A stretch of 64,000 bases of DNA from Dipteris shenzhenensis. Taxonomy: Eukaryota; Polypodiophyta; Polypodiopsida; Gleicheniales. Positions 47,530-57,799 of the stretch are shown in pieces. Position numbers and translations under genes: made by a program. Below the pieces are notes generated by a model. It ran no database searches. It saw nothing but the letters and a program-made list of their open reading frames with translations, and was not told the origin of the DNA. How positions within the stretch are numbered: position 1 is the stretch's first letter; each line of letters opens with the position of its first letter. Location of the stretch: assembly GCA_047967505.1 (NCBI GenBank), contig CM106539.1. The stretch is one strand, 5' to 3'.

Positions 47530-48930
47530 TGTCCTAACTCGTTGATGTGAATCTACTATCGATGGGCGCACTTCATAATCGGAGAACTGCTAGAGAAATC
47601 GCATACTTAGAGAAACACGAGGCCTTCGTTGGGCACACGACAAGAGCAATACAGAGATAGAATCGTGCTAAATAACAGATTTAAACGATTCATCACGAGT
47701 CACATGAAGCGCGTGCATCTTGGGGAAAAGACTTGGCAAGGGTGGTGAAACAACGTGCAAAGCAGGAGATGGATGGGGAAAATGATCTAAAGAGAGCGAG
47801 AAGCTGGAATGAGGACCAAGGACGAAACAAAGAGCTATAGAGAGAGAGAGAGAGAAAGAGAGAGACAAAAGGACAGACAGACACAGACAGAGAGAGAGAG
47901 AGATATGGAGGGGGGTACCAAAGGTGTGAGGATAGGAGGGATGGAGGAGGTGGGTTGTGGTGAATTGAGCTGAAGAGAATGGATTGGGTTGGATTGGGAG
48001 GAGGAGAAGGTCTGAGAGTGGGAGTGAGAGAGAGATGTGTACCGGTAAGTTGTTGCTTTTTCAAAATGATACTGCTTTTCTTCCGGCTCAAGAATCTCCC
48101 TCTTGAAAGCCAATAGTCGACACGCCCCATGTGTAGTCCTTGGGATTGCAATTGGAGGACGGATGCTCGTTCGAAAGCAGGATTGGGGAGGGATTGGAGG
48201 ATGGTATGCTTGTTTTAAGGTCATTTTCTAGTTCGGCTCTCTATGAGGATGCCCTTACTTTTCTCCATGACTCTTTTAGCGCATGCGTTGCTCCTATCCT
48301 CTCTTCCTCCTGCCCCTCCCCCCTCCCCAAGCACCACCTTGTCGCTGCCCCGCTCTCTCCCCCCATGTTTTCTTTGCCTGCGCCCTCCTTTCCCTACAGC
48401 TACTCTTCGAATCGCTCTCTCGGCATTCTTGGGCCGCACTCGGATTGCTGACGGACCAACGAGTGATCTAGGGATTTGTTTTGCAACTGTGATACAATAC
48501 AAGACCCGTTTTGAACCTATACTTAGACTTTGTTTTATGAAGCTATTTGTTGTGAGCATTCATTGGTTTGTTTGGGGTAGAGTCATTTGGACAGTATGTT
48601 GCTATTATCCCTATCTTTGGTTTGAAGGGGGTGTTAGGAGGCAAAACCTTGATAAGGTTCAAATACTTTGGAGAGAATGTCGAATGTTGTAGATGGAGTA
48701 CTTGGTAATTTATGCTCCCCACGTTATTCAAATACTTCTCGATTATTCTCGGCTATGGTTTTGCCAGCGAAAGTATGATCTTGTCTTCTTCACACAGTGC
48801 TAGTTATAGTTGAAGGGAGCCTCACTCATAACACGAAATGTTTATTCTTAACTTGCATTTTGTTATCAGAATAATGTATTGAGGAACTCCATTTTTTTCA
48901 ATCATTTAAAAGAAGTTTCCTTTGGCAAAA
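47530..48930. other. Spacer between captured exons and copy B; no gene
   Basis: Contains a GA/CT-rich microsatellite-like stretch (47835-48030) and C-rich exon-like sequence at 48240-48460 with no continuous gene. Long ORFs on both strands reflect the composition. Confidence 0.4.
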
Positions 48931-48950
48931 CTATGAATAGCATTTTTATT

Positions 48951-49030
48951 TAATCATTTGAAAGATGGTTACACTCTGTCATTTTTCATTTAATCATTTC
49001 AAAGATGGTTTCACTATGTCATTTATTTGT
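48951..49030. repeat. Tandem repeat, 2 x 40 bp, just upstream of copy B
   Basis: TAATCATTTSAAAGATGGTTWCACT recurs at 48951 and 48991; a third degenerate copy lies near 48898. It ends about 45 bp before the start codon at 49074, so it may lie in the promoter or 5' UTR. Confidence 0.75.
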
Positions 49031-49073
49031 TTTTCTTCTTGTGTAGGTGAGCTTATTGAAAGTTGTGCAACAA

Positions 49074-50738
49074 ATGCCTCCAGTAAGTTTGGTTTCTTTT
49101 TCTTTTTCTAGTTGCATTTCACCTTTGCATTTTTGCAAATCTTGTAATTGAGTTCTTCGAACGTGTAGAGAAAGAAACGTGATGTGTCTAGTCCTATCAC
49201 AAGAAAAGGTGGTAAAAGGAAGAAGCAAGAGTCAGAGGTCAAGAATGAACTGAAGGAGCTTGAGCAAGTTGACATTGAAAATGATATTGAGGATCCTGGG
49301 GACAACAAGGATAAAACTATAGATGATCCATCCAACAAAGTAGGAGTTAAAGATGATGTGGAGGATATCATTCCAGAGTGTGTTGAGAGACCTTCAGGTG
49401 CAGATATTTTAGAGCTTCTTACAGTAACTAAAGAAATTCCACCTCCTCGAATTCCCTTGTGTCGTTGTCTCATAAACCCAGTTGTGCGTCAAATTAGGAA
49501 TGATTTGACCATTTTGAAAAGAGCATTTGAAACAGAGGGATACATTCCGACCAAAGGATCTTTTATTCTATCTATCAAAATGCCTGATGGGTCTTCCAAG
49601 GATGTTGATGATGTCACAAGAGAACGTTGGGACAAGAATTGGAGCTTAGTTAATGATGAGTTTGAATCAGAGATAATTGGCACACCATGGAGCTTTCTAT
49701 CAAACAAAATGTTCTTCGTGTGGGAAGGAAATCATCGTACGGCATCTTGGATGGAAAGCAAGAAGAGCTTTACACAAATATCAAGTCTAGACACATTAGA
49801 GTGCAAGCTCAAATTATTGAACCGGAAGCAAAGGATGAGCTTAAGCTTGTTGCTGCTCTACAAAGATTTAACTTGTAAGCTTTGTTGTTTATGTTTACTA
49901 TATTGCGCAAGAGGGTTGGATTATTTGAATAATCCTTGAGATGGTAAGTGCTTGTAAATGAAACCAATTTTGATCCATTTAAGTCAATGGTTGCAGGCTT
50001 AATGAAGATGCAATTGTTGTTACTAATCTCAAGGATTATTTGTACCACACAAGCACACTCGTATCCTGTGATGCTCAATATTTTACTCAGGATTTTAGTG
50101 AGGAGGAGAAAAAAGCTATTGAGTTGGCAAGACAGAAAGAGGTTGGAAGTGGACGAAGGGTGTGGTATCCCCTCACCCAAACTATTCTTGGGAGGATGGT
50201 ATTTGCTGTAAGTATTAGTTCTTTAGTTTATATATTTTGCTTTGTGTTCCAATAACATTATGATGAGATTATCTGTTTATGTTGAAAGGGGAAATGGAAA
50301 TCAGATTTTGAGGCTCAATGCAAGAAATTGCATTCTTCCATGCCAAAGGATGAGAGAGAGTCCAAGATTCATGAGATTAAGAAGACTGTGGGAGCAACAT
50401 ATCGAAGAAAAATTACACGGGTAAGTTTTCAATTTACCAAATTTTGTATTTATAGATCACAAATTTGAATTTATAGTCCACAAAATTCTACGTTTTATAT
50501 CTCAGATATTTGAATTTATAGTTTGCAAATTTGAATTTATAGTTTTCAAATTCTAATTTTACAACTCATAAACCACAATATATGATTTGAAAATTATAAA
50601 TCTATAGTTACAACTTGCAAATTTTTAGTTTGTACTTTGAAAACCTTAATATATGGTTTGTTGTGTGTATCAAAGTCTCTTCTAAAACTTTACTATTTGG
50701 CAGATGCTTTCAATAGTCAATCCTTCCCATGGCAAGGA
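49074..50738 (+). pseudogene. ParB-like / methyltransferase-like fusion, copy B, 5' part
   Basis: Exon 1 (49074-49082, MPP) splices at GTAAGT to exon 2 (49169-49874), then 49997-50207, 50289-50420 and 50704-50738, where a Copia element interrupts the frame. A charged leader with a KRKKQES basic stretch is followed by IPLCRCLINPVVRQIRNDL, GYIPTKGSFILSI and FVWEGNHRTASW, the ParB/sulfiredoxin-like domain. About 15 bases after that motif the homologous frame shifts by one (near 49755); exon 2 is 706 nt where 707 would keep phase. The 132-nt exon 4 equals copy A exon 3 in length. The small first exon gives a well-defined start. The gene is interrupted by the element and frameshifted, so probably inactive. 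Confidence 0.78.
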
Positions 50739-50995
50739 TGACAAAATATGAAGAGGGGAGAGGAGAAGAGTGGAGATGAGGAGAGAGGGCACAGCTAGAG
50801 AGCACACCACAAATGACTAACTGTACACTAGAATTAGTTGAAAAAATAGAATATATACAAACCCTTTTAGGGTTAGGGTTAGGGAAGCTAACCCTTTCCT
50901 TTATAGCACTCTATAAGGTTAGTGCTATGCACATATGATCACGTGATGGTGCTATGCACACATGATCACATGATGTTGAGCATGAACTCTCAACA
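50739..50995 (-). repeat. 3' LTR of the Copia element
   Basis: 257 bp, identical to 57543-57799. Contains a telomere-like TTTTAGGGTTAGGGTTAGGG run near 50865-50885. Confidence 0.96.
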
Positions 50996-51083
50996 CCTTC
51001 CCTCAAGATCAACATCATGAAGTAGGCCTTCCCTCAAGATGATGATTCTGGGGAATCGAAGAAGGACTGAGCATTACATTCCA

Positions 51084-54000
51084 TCACACCCCTTTAATGG
51101 GAATGTCCTTCCTCTGCATCAAACCAAGAGCTAGTCGGTGTTTCTCGAATAGCTCTTTACCGAGTGGTTTGGTAAAGATGTCTGCAACATTTTCTTTGCT
51201 ATCACAATGCTGCAGTGTGATGTCACCAAATAACACTCTTTCTCTGATGAAGTGCTCTCTGACATCAATGTGCTTTGTTCTGGAGTGATATACTGGATTT
51301 TTGGCCAATGCTTGAGCTGATTGATTATCACAGTATATTGTTGTTGGCTTTGACTCATCAAAGTAATCTGTTTCTGACAATAGTCTTCTGAGCCATATAG
51401 CCTCACATGCACCTGTAGTGAGTGCCCTATATTCTGCTTCAGTCGAAGACAAAGAAACAGTTGGCTGTTTGTTTGACAACCATGATATAGCACCTTGACC
51501 AAGGAAAAATGCATATCCCTGTGTCGATCTCCTGGTCTCATGATCTCCAGCATAGTCACTGTCACAGTATCCATGCAACCGTGGATGACTTCCTCTGTAT
51601 TCTATCCCAAATTGTCTTGTACCTCTGATGTATCTCAAGACTCTTTTGGCTGCATTCCAGTGAGACTGTTTTGGATTTGCCATAAACTGTGCTAGTGAGC
51701 TTACTGCATAACAAATATCTGGCCGTGTGATTGTCAGATATATAAGAGATCCAATGAGTTGCCTGTAGTATCTGTCATTGACTGTAGGCTTTTCTGAATC
51801 TTTAGTAAGTTTCAAACTCTGTTCCATGGGAGTGGCTGCAATCTTGCAATCTGCCATATGAAACTTCTTCAGGAGACTATCAACATACTTGAGCTGACTC
51901 ATGAATGTGCTATCTGAATCTCTCCAGAACTCAATTCCAAGACAATAGTGCATAAGTCCAAGATCTTTCATGTCGAACTCTGCAGATAAGTCTTGTTTTA
52001 GCTTTCTGATGAAGCTATCCTTGCTTCCTGTCACAATCAGATCATCTACGTACAAAAGTGCAATAGTAATATCTGCCCCTTGAACTTTGTAGTAGAGAGT
52101 ATGATCTGCATTTGACTTCATGTATCCCAGAGCAGCAAAATATTTGTCAATTCTGCTGTACCAACTTCTGGGTGCTTGCTTTAAGCCATAGAGACTTTTC
52201 TTGAGATGGCAAACCTTGTTCTCTTTTCCTGGTTCAACATAACCGGCTGGTTGTTGCATGTAGACTTCCTCGTCTAGGTAACCATTGAGAAATGCATTCT
52301 TGACATCGAGCTGATACACATTCCATTTACTGAGTGTCGCTAGTGATATCAAGAACCGTATGGAATCCATCTTTGCTACTGGAGCATAAGTCTCATCATA
52401 ATCTTGGCCATATTGTTGTGCAAATCCTTTTGCAACTAATCTGGCTTTGTATCTCTGAATACTGCCATCTGGATTGTACTTCACTTTGTATACCCATTTG
52501 TTGGCTATGGCCTTCTTTCCTGGTGGAAGGTCGCATAATTCCCAAGTGTTGTTTTTATACAAAGCATCCATTTCTTCATTCATAGCAGTTTGCCATTCTG
52601 GCTTATCTACTGCGTCTTCGAAGTACACTGGCTCTTCTGTAGCCATGATGGTAGTCATAAGAGCATAGTTGGTGGTTTCCACCTGAATTGCTTTGCCTTT
52701 CTGAGCATATGTCAATCTGGCTGGTGGTCTGCTTTCCCTAGTAGACCGTCTGAGCTGCTGTGACGCTGATTGGGGTGTTGCTGGCAATTCTTGCTCTTCT
52801 TCATCAACCTGTTCTGTAGATGACTGTGAAGTCGATGCTTCTATCTCCTGTGTAGGTGAGGTTTTCCATTCTGATTCCTCATCGAAGATTACATCTCTGG
52901 AGATAATGACTTTGCGGTTGATGGGATCATACAATTTGTATGCTTTGCTTTCTTCACTGTAGCCAACCATGATGCATTTGCGTGACTTCGCATCCAATTT
53001 CCTGCGATGATCATCATGTATGTGGGCATATGCTATGCAACCAAATATGCGGAGATGCCCAATGCGTGGCTTGTGTCCAGTGAATGCTTCATAAGGAGTC
53101 ATTCCTTGTATCGGTTCGGTAGGAAGCCGATTAAGCAAGTAGTTAGCTGTAGCTATTGCTTCTGCCCAATACTGATTCGGAAGATGCTTTTCACTAAGCA
53201 TTGCTCTAGCACTGTCTGCTAAAGTCCCATTCTTCCTTTCAGCTATTGCATTTTGCTGAGGAGTATCTGCACATGTGAATTGTCTTCGAATGCCGTGAGT
53301 TTTGCAAAAGTTCATGAATGCTGAAGACATGTATTCACCTCCTCTATCTGATCTCATGACCTTGATCTTTCTGCCTGTTTGGTTTTCTACCATGGCTTTG
53401 AATTCTTGAAATCTGGCAAACACTTCAGATTTCTCTTTCAGAAAGTAGACCCAACAATATCTGCTGTAGTCGTCGATGAAGGTCAAGTAATAAAGTGAAC
53501 CATTGATGCTGCGGGTCTGGGCATAACCCCATACATCTGTATGAATTAAATCAAGAATACCTCGTGCACGAGAGGTACTTCTGACAAAGTTGGTTCGCTT
53601 TTGTTTGCCGAAGCAGCATGCTTCACAAACTTTTCCAAGAAACTGTAGCTTCGGAATCCCAATTGCCATATTTTGATTCCTTAGATCTAACAAGTACTTG
53701 AAGTTGACATGACCATATCTCTTGTGCCATTTTGCAGATAGTGGCATCTGTTGCATTTGAGCTGACATGGCATGTTGATCTGGTACTGTAGCTAGCATCC
53801 TGTATAAGCGTCCTTCCTTGACACCTTTTGCTACTAGCTGACCTCTTTTGGATTTGTCTCTGATAGTGCATTCATCACCGTCGAAGATAACTTTGTAGTT
53901 GTGTTCCGTCATTTGACCTACTGACAAAAGGTTCTTGCTGAGCTTCGGAACATAGAGCACATCTTTGACTAATCCTTTTGTACCAGTGAAATTGTTCATA

Positions 54001-55334
54001 GGGATAACACCTGTCCCTTGAACCGGATTCGGTGTATTGTCTGCTGTATAGATGACATTCTTTTGACCTTCTAATGGCTTCATTTCTGTGAACCATTCCT
54101 GATGATTTGTCATATGAGATGATGCACCGCTGTCGATGTACCAAGGATCCTGTTCCACTTGGTCGACTTGATAGCTGAAATCTTCTTTGGGATTGAAATC
54201 AGTGTCTAGGTGCATTGTATCAGTCTGATGCAATTCCTCACTTGCAAGAAACATATTTCCATGTTCATTTGCAAAATGACTATGACTAGAATGTCCACCA
54301 CGATGATTTCCTCTTCCTCGGGAATTTCCTTGATTATTGATGGATTGACCGCCTTGGTCATACTGCTTCTTGCGGCAATCTCTTTCATAGTGTCCAAACT
54401 TGTGACAATAGTTGCATTGAATGTTTGACACATTGGTGGATGCATTCCCTCGTCCTTGGAATCTTCCTCGGTTGGAATGATTTCCTCTTTGCTGATTTTG
54501 ATGTTGCTGAGGATGCTGCTGATGCTGATTCTGACTTTGATTTTGACCACTTTTCTGATATGATCTACCTCTGTTTCTGCCTTTGCCTCTGCTTCTGTCT
54601 GAAGCTGTGAATGCCTGATCATTAGAATGACCTTTACGTGCTTGAATGGCCTGAGTCCTGAGTTCTTCACCAAGTAGAACTGACTGAAGTTCTTCCAGTG
54701 TTGGAATTTGCCGTTGGATGGCAATACTCTGGACCAGATTCTCATATCCTTCTCCTAGTCCATTCAGGATTACTTGAACCATTTCTGCGGGATTCATAGT
54801 CTCTCCTGCTGCTGCAAGTTGATTGTTGTAGTCTTTGATGCGGAGTACATAAGCATGACCGGTTTCATTGCTATTGCGGAAACTCTGGTTGATCTGGTTT
54901 CTCAAGGTGAGAATCCTGGATGTGTTCTTGGACTCGTAGAGAGCTGCGAACATATCCCATGCTTCTTTTGATGTCTTGACTGTGTTGAGCTGTGCTAGCA
55001 TGACATCTTGCACATTCTGCTTGATCAGGTGATAGGCATACTTGTCTTTCTTATCCCATTCTGCTTGAGCTCGGGCAATAGCAGGATCTGCTACTGGTGC
55101 GGAAACTGTTTGTGTAGATGTAGATCCCGATGTAGATCCCGTTGCTGGTGCTGTGACAACAGATGGAGTAGAGCTACTGGTGGCTGGATCTGCCAATGGT
55201 CTAGGTATGGATCCATCGACATACTCCCATTTGTCCTGAAGCACAAGAATGGTCTCCATTCGGTATTTCCATGTACCGTAATTGGAGTTGTCTAACTTAG
55301 CAGATGCCTCCAGATTGAGGTTGCTAGTCGACAT
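51084..55334 (-). CDS. Copia Gag-Pol polyprotein, 1416 residues
   Basis: I start at MSTSNLNLEASAKL (55334), the usual Copia Gag opening; the same frame is open 86 codons further upstream but that part is not conserved-looking. In order: UBN2-type Gag; Gln/Gly-rich linker; zinc knuckle CNYCHKFGHYERDC (about 54415-54370); protease WYIDSGASSHMT (about 54140); GAG-pre-integrase; integrase core with HTDVWG, RSDRGGEY and AERKN (about 53570-53240); reverse transcriptase with LLYVDDLIVTG (about 52050); RNase H with GYCDSDYAGD and SLSSTEAEYRAL (about 51570-51420). Length and order are typical of an autonomous Copia. It ends DIPIKGV at 51084, about 90 bp before the 3' LTR. Confidence 0.97.
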   Translation of the reverse strand: MSTSNLNLEASAKLDNSNYGTWKYRMETILVLQDKWEYVDGSIPRPLADPATSSSTPSVVTAPATGSTSGSTSTQTVSAPVADPAIARAQAEWDKKDKYAYHLIKQNVQDVMLAQLNTVKTSKEAWDMFAALYESKNTSRILTLRNQINQSFRNSNETGHAYVLRIKDYNNQLAAAGETMNPAEMVQVILNGLGEGYENLVQSIAIQRQIPTLEELQSVLLGEELRTQAIQARKGHSNDQAFTASDRSRGKGRNRGRSYQKSGQNQSQNQHQQHPQQHQNQQRGNHSNRGRFQGRGNASTNVSNIQCNYCHKFGHYERDCRKKQYDQGGQSINNQGNSRGRGNHRGGHSSHSHFANEHGNMFLASEELHQTDTMHLDTDFNPKEDFSYQVDQVEQDPWYIDSGASSHMTNHQEWFTEMKPLEGQKNVIYTADNTPNPVQGTGVIPMNNFTGTKGLVKDVLYVPKLSKNLLSVGQMTEHNYKVIFDGDECTIRDKSKRGQLVAKGVKEGRLYRMLATVPDQHAMSAQMQQMPLSAKWHKRYGHVNFKYLLDLRNQNMAIGIPKLQFLGKVCEACCFGKQKRTNFVRSTSRARGILDLIHTDVWGYAQTRSINGSLYYLTFIDDYSRYCWVYFLKEKSEVFARFQEFKAMVENQTGRKIKVMRSDRGGEYMSSAFMNFCKTHGIRRQFTCADTPQQNAIAERKNGTLADSARAMLSEKHLPNQYWAEAIATANYLLNRLPTEPIQGMTPYEAFTGHKPRIGHLRIFGCIAYAHIHDDHRRKLDAKSRKCIMVGYSEESKAYKLYDPINRKVIISRDVIFDEESEWKTSPTQEIEASTSQSSTEQVDEEEQELPATPQSASQQLRRSTRESRPPARLTYAQKGKAIQVETTNYALMTTIMATEEPVYFEDAVDKPEWQTAMNEEMDALYKNNTWELCDLPPGKKAIANKWVYKVKYNPDGSIQRYKARLVAKGFAQQYGQDYDETYAPVAKMDSIRFLISLATLSKWNVYQLDVKNAFLNGYLDEEVYMQQPAGYVEPGKENKVCHLKKSLYGLKQAPRSWYSRIDKYFAALGYMKSNADHTLYYKVQGADITIALLYVDDLIVTGSKDSFIRKLKQDLSAEFDMKDLGLMHYCLGIEFWRDSDSTFMSQLKYVDSLLKKFHMADCKIAATPMEQSLKLTKDSEKPTVNDRYYRQLIGSLIYLTITRPDICYAVSSLAQFMANPKQSHWNAAKRVLRYIRGTRQFGIEYRGSHPRLHGYCDSDYAGDHETRRSTQGYAFFLGQGAISWLSNKQPTVSLSSTEAEYRALTTGACEAIWLRRLLSETDYFDESKPTTIYCDNQSAQALAKNPVYHSRTKHIDVREHFIRERVLFGDITLQHCDSKENVADIFTKPLGKELFEKHRLALGLMQRKDIPIKGV

Positions 55335-56129
55335 GGTGCAAACAATGTACTCAAAAGTGTCCTGAAAAAACTCTGTATGAATCAACTGCAAATACACTGA
55401 AGATGCCAAGTGAAATCTCTGTACCGTCGGTGAAGATAGAACTGCAGTATACAAAATCTGATCTGTGTTACAAGGCTTGTGGCAATGATGCCGGGAATAG
55501 CCAAGAGGCTTTACAAGGCTGAAAATGATGTGCACGATGCCGTGAGATAGCCAAATAGGCTTTACAATGGTGGCATGTGTGTGTGAAATCAAGTGCTATC
55601 TGCCCACTGAATCAATCTGCAATGCCGCTGAACTCTGAAGTCTGCTCACTGAACTGATGAACGGAAGATTTCAGGTAATGTAATGATGTGAAATCGGATG
55701 TGAGCGTATGGACTGACTCCGAGTAGGTACTAGTCGGGAATTTCGGGCATGGCTTAGATTGGCAACTTGGGGAATTCAAAGCGTCCCCTCTATGGCGATC
55801 TAGTCTACTCTGATCTAGATCTAAACCAACCGTCGATCGATGAAAGAACAGCAAATAATTCCTTTTCCTTTGTTCTTTTTAAGTGCTGGGTCAGATGCGT
55901 CGATGTAGAGGCAAATGTGCGTGAAGGAAGTGGTTTTGTCGGCGAGGCTCAAATGTGAGTGTAACTTGCGCCGAAATGTGCGCGTGATGTAACGAGCGCG
56001 TAGAGCACGAAAAATCGAGCGACTTTCCTTTTTGGAGCACCCTCAAATTCTTCCTGGATCAAGAGATATGACTTGATCTAGGTGGAGGGGCAAAAGGAGT
56101 GCAAATGGTGCTCAATGATGATGTGTCAC

Positions 56130-56480
56130 TGTGAGTCACATGCAGTGATGATGTGGCACTGTGCTTAGCAAGAGGTGTGCCAGTGAAGCTCTGTGCTGAG
56201 GTGGCAGTGCTGAGGTGTCACTGATGATGTGGCACTGATGACGTGGCACAGATGACATGGCACAGATGACGTGGCAGATGATGTGGCAGATGACGTGGTA
56301 GATGACGTGGCCTGATGATGTGTCAGCTGACGTGGCAAAGTGACGTGGCACTGGATAAGATGATGACGTGGTAGGTGACGTGGCAAAGGTGACGTGTCAG
56401 CTGACGTGGCAGATAAGATAGGTACACGTGGCAGATGCTGGGAGTCTGCTGACGTGGCAAGATAAGATGCCACGTGGATC
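56130..56480. repeat. Array of TGACGTGGCA-type motifs in the Copia leader
   Basis: At least ten GACGTGG words with variants such as GATGTGGCA and CACGTGGCA are packed into about 350 bp between the primer-binding site and gag. TGACGTGGC is the G/C-box hybrid known to bind plant bZIP factors. The related element at the right window edge has the same array in opposite orientation (63.2-63.78 kb), mostly as CCACATCA. Confidence 0.85.
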
Positions 56481-57542
56481 AACCCTATCCTTTCCTAACT
56501 GCACCCGGGTTAATCGGAACCCAAGGTGAGTGATAGGTGGTGAAATCTGAAAATTCCGTCGACTCGTGGGCTATGGAGGCGGAACTCGTTGAGCAAGGCC
56601 CGTCGTCTCCTTTGGACTGCTCATCGATGGAGCCACGCTATCCTTGCTTGGGAGGCCATTTCGTCAGAGGCGCTGCTCATAGATTGGGTCGACGAAGAGG
56701 CTTGGGTAGTCGGCGCTGAGGTCTTCTGTGAGCCCCGCGAGCTATGAAGCCTTGGCTGTGCAGGGAGGAGCCGCTCAAACGATCATTCGAAGACTGGAGC
56801 ACTACTGCGACCGAGTAATAGCGTGGATGGTGCTGAAGCCATGTTGCGGAAGCTCCGTCCTGCTTTCACCTGCGCGCCTGCGCCCTACACTCACTCCTCT
56901 CGAACCTCAGCAACCTGCGCCTTCATCGGTTTTGGAGAATCCAGCCACACTGAGTATGGCTTGCCATCGGCCGTGCTTCAGGGAGGAGTCTTGTCTTCTG
57001 CACGAGCAACCCGGTCGAGAGTTGGGCCTTCTCCAGAAGGAACCTTGGCTGCGTTTAACTATGGCGAGGCACGTTGGAGAAGCTTAGTTGCGCTTGTATG
57101 TAGAGGCTCATTGCAGAGCCGGTGGTCAGCCAGCCACATCGAAGCTCCTAATCACTGGAGGGCCTTAGATGTCGATGGAGTAGATGCACCTGTAGTAGCC
57201 TTTGAAGAAGCCCGAGAGCTGGGAGTGCACGTTTGGATGGATCCTCCCACCTATCTCTCTCTCAGAGATCTCGAAATGAACCTTACAAAGAACTTCTCTA
57301 AAGAAGAAAACACCTCTCTCACTCTCAAATCACAATGGAAAGAACAGATGTTCTTTCAAACAAACGGAAATCTCTGATGAATGAAATCTCACAATGAACG
57401 GAATAATCTCTCAAGTGAACGGAAGTTTCTCTCAACGGAAGAGAAGATCACTCAAGAAAAACAAACTCTCAAATCTCACAATCTCTCTCGCACTCTCAAG
57501 AATCTCAATGTCTCAACGGAAGACAAGGGAGCTCTGATACCA

Positions 57543-57799
57543 TGACAAAATATGAAGAGGGGAGAGGAGAAGAGTGGAGATGAGGAGAGAGGGCACAGCT
57601 AGAGAGCACACCACAAATGACTAACTGTACACTAGAATTAGTTGAAAAAATAGAATATATACAAACCCTTTTAGGGTTAGGGTTAGGGAAGCTAACCCTT
57701 TCCTTTATAGCACTCTATAAGGTTAGTGCTATGCACATATGATCACGTGATGGTGCTATGCACACATGATCACATGATGTTGAGCATGAACTCTCAACA
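57543..57799 (-). repeat. 5' LTR of the Copia element
   Basis: 257 bp, identical to 50739-50995. It would carry the element promoter, reading leftward into gag. Confidence 0.96.

Larger units (their letters stand above)
50739..57799 (-). mobile_element. Complete Copia LTR retrotransposon, 7061 bp, identical LTRs, inserted in copy B
   Basis: LTRs of 257 bp at 50739-50995 and 57543-57799 (TGACAAAATATG...CTCAACA) read as identical. The target duplication AAGGA is at 50734-50738 and 57800-57804. The primer-binding site TGGTATCAGAGC (57531-57542) abuts the right LTR; a purine tract (TTGAGGGAAGG, minus strand) abuts the left. It encodes one uninterrupted gag-pol frame. An unusually long leader of about 2.2 kb separates the primer site from gag. 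Identical LTRs and an open frame mean a very recent, potentially active insertion. It split an exon of the ParB-methyltransferase gene; removing it with one AAGGA rejoins the frame exactly (479 nt, correct phase). Confidence 0.97.

Noticed and set aside
47835-48030. GA-rich stretch as a regulatory array
   Set aside because: Simple-sequence composition only; no specific conserved site could be defined.
54206-54745. 179-codon minus-strand ORF overlapping Copia gag
   Set aside because: Alternative frame of the Gln/Gly-rich gag linker; no independent evidence.
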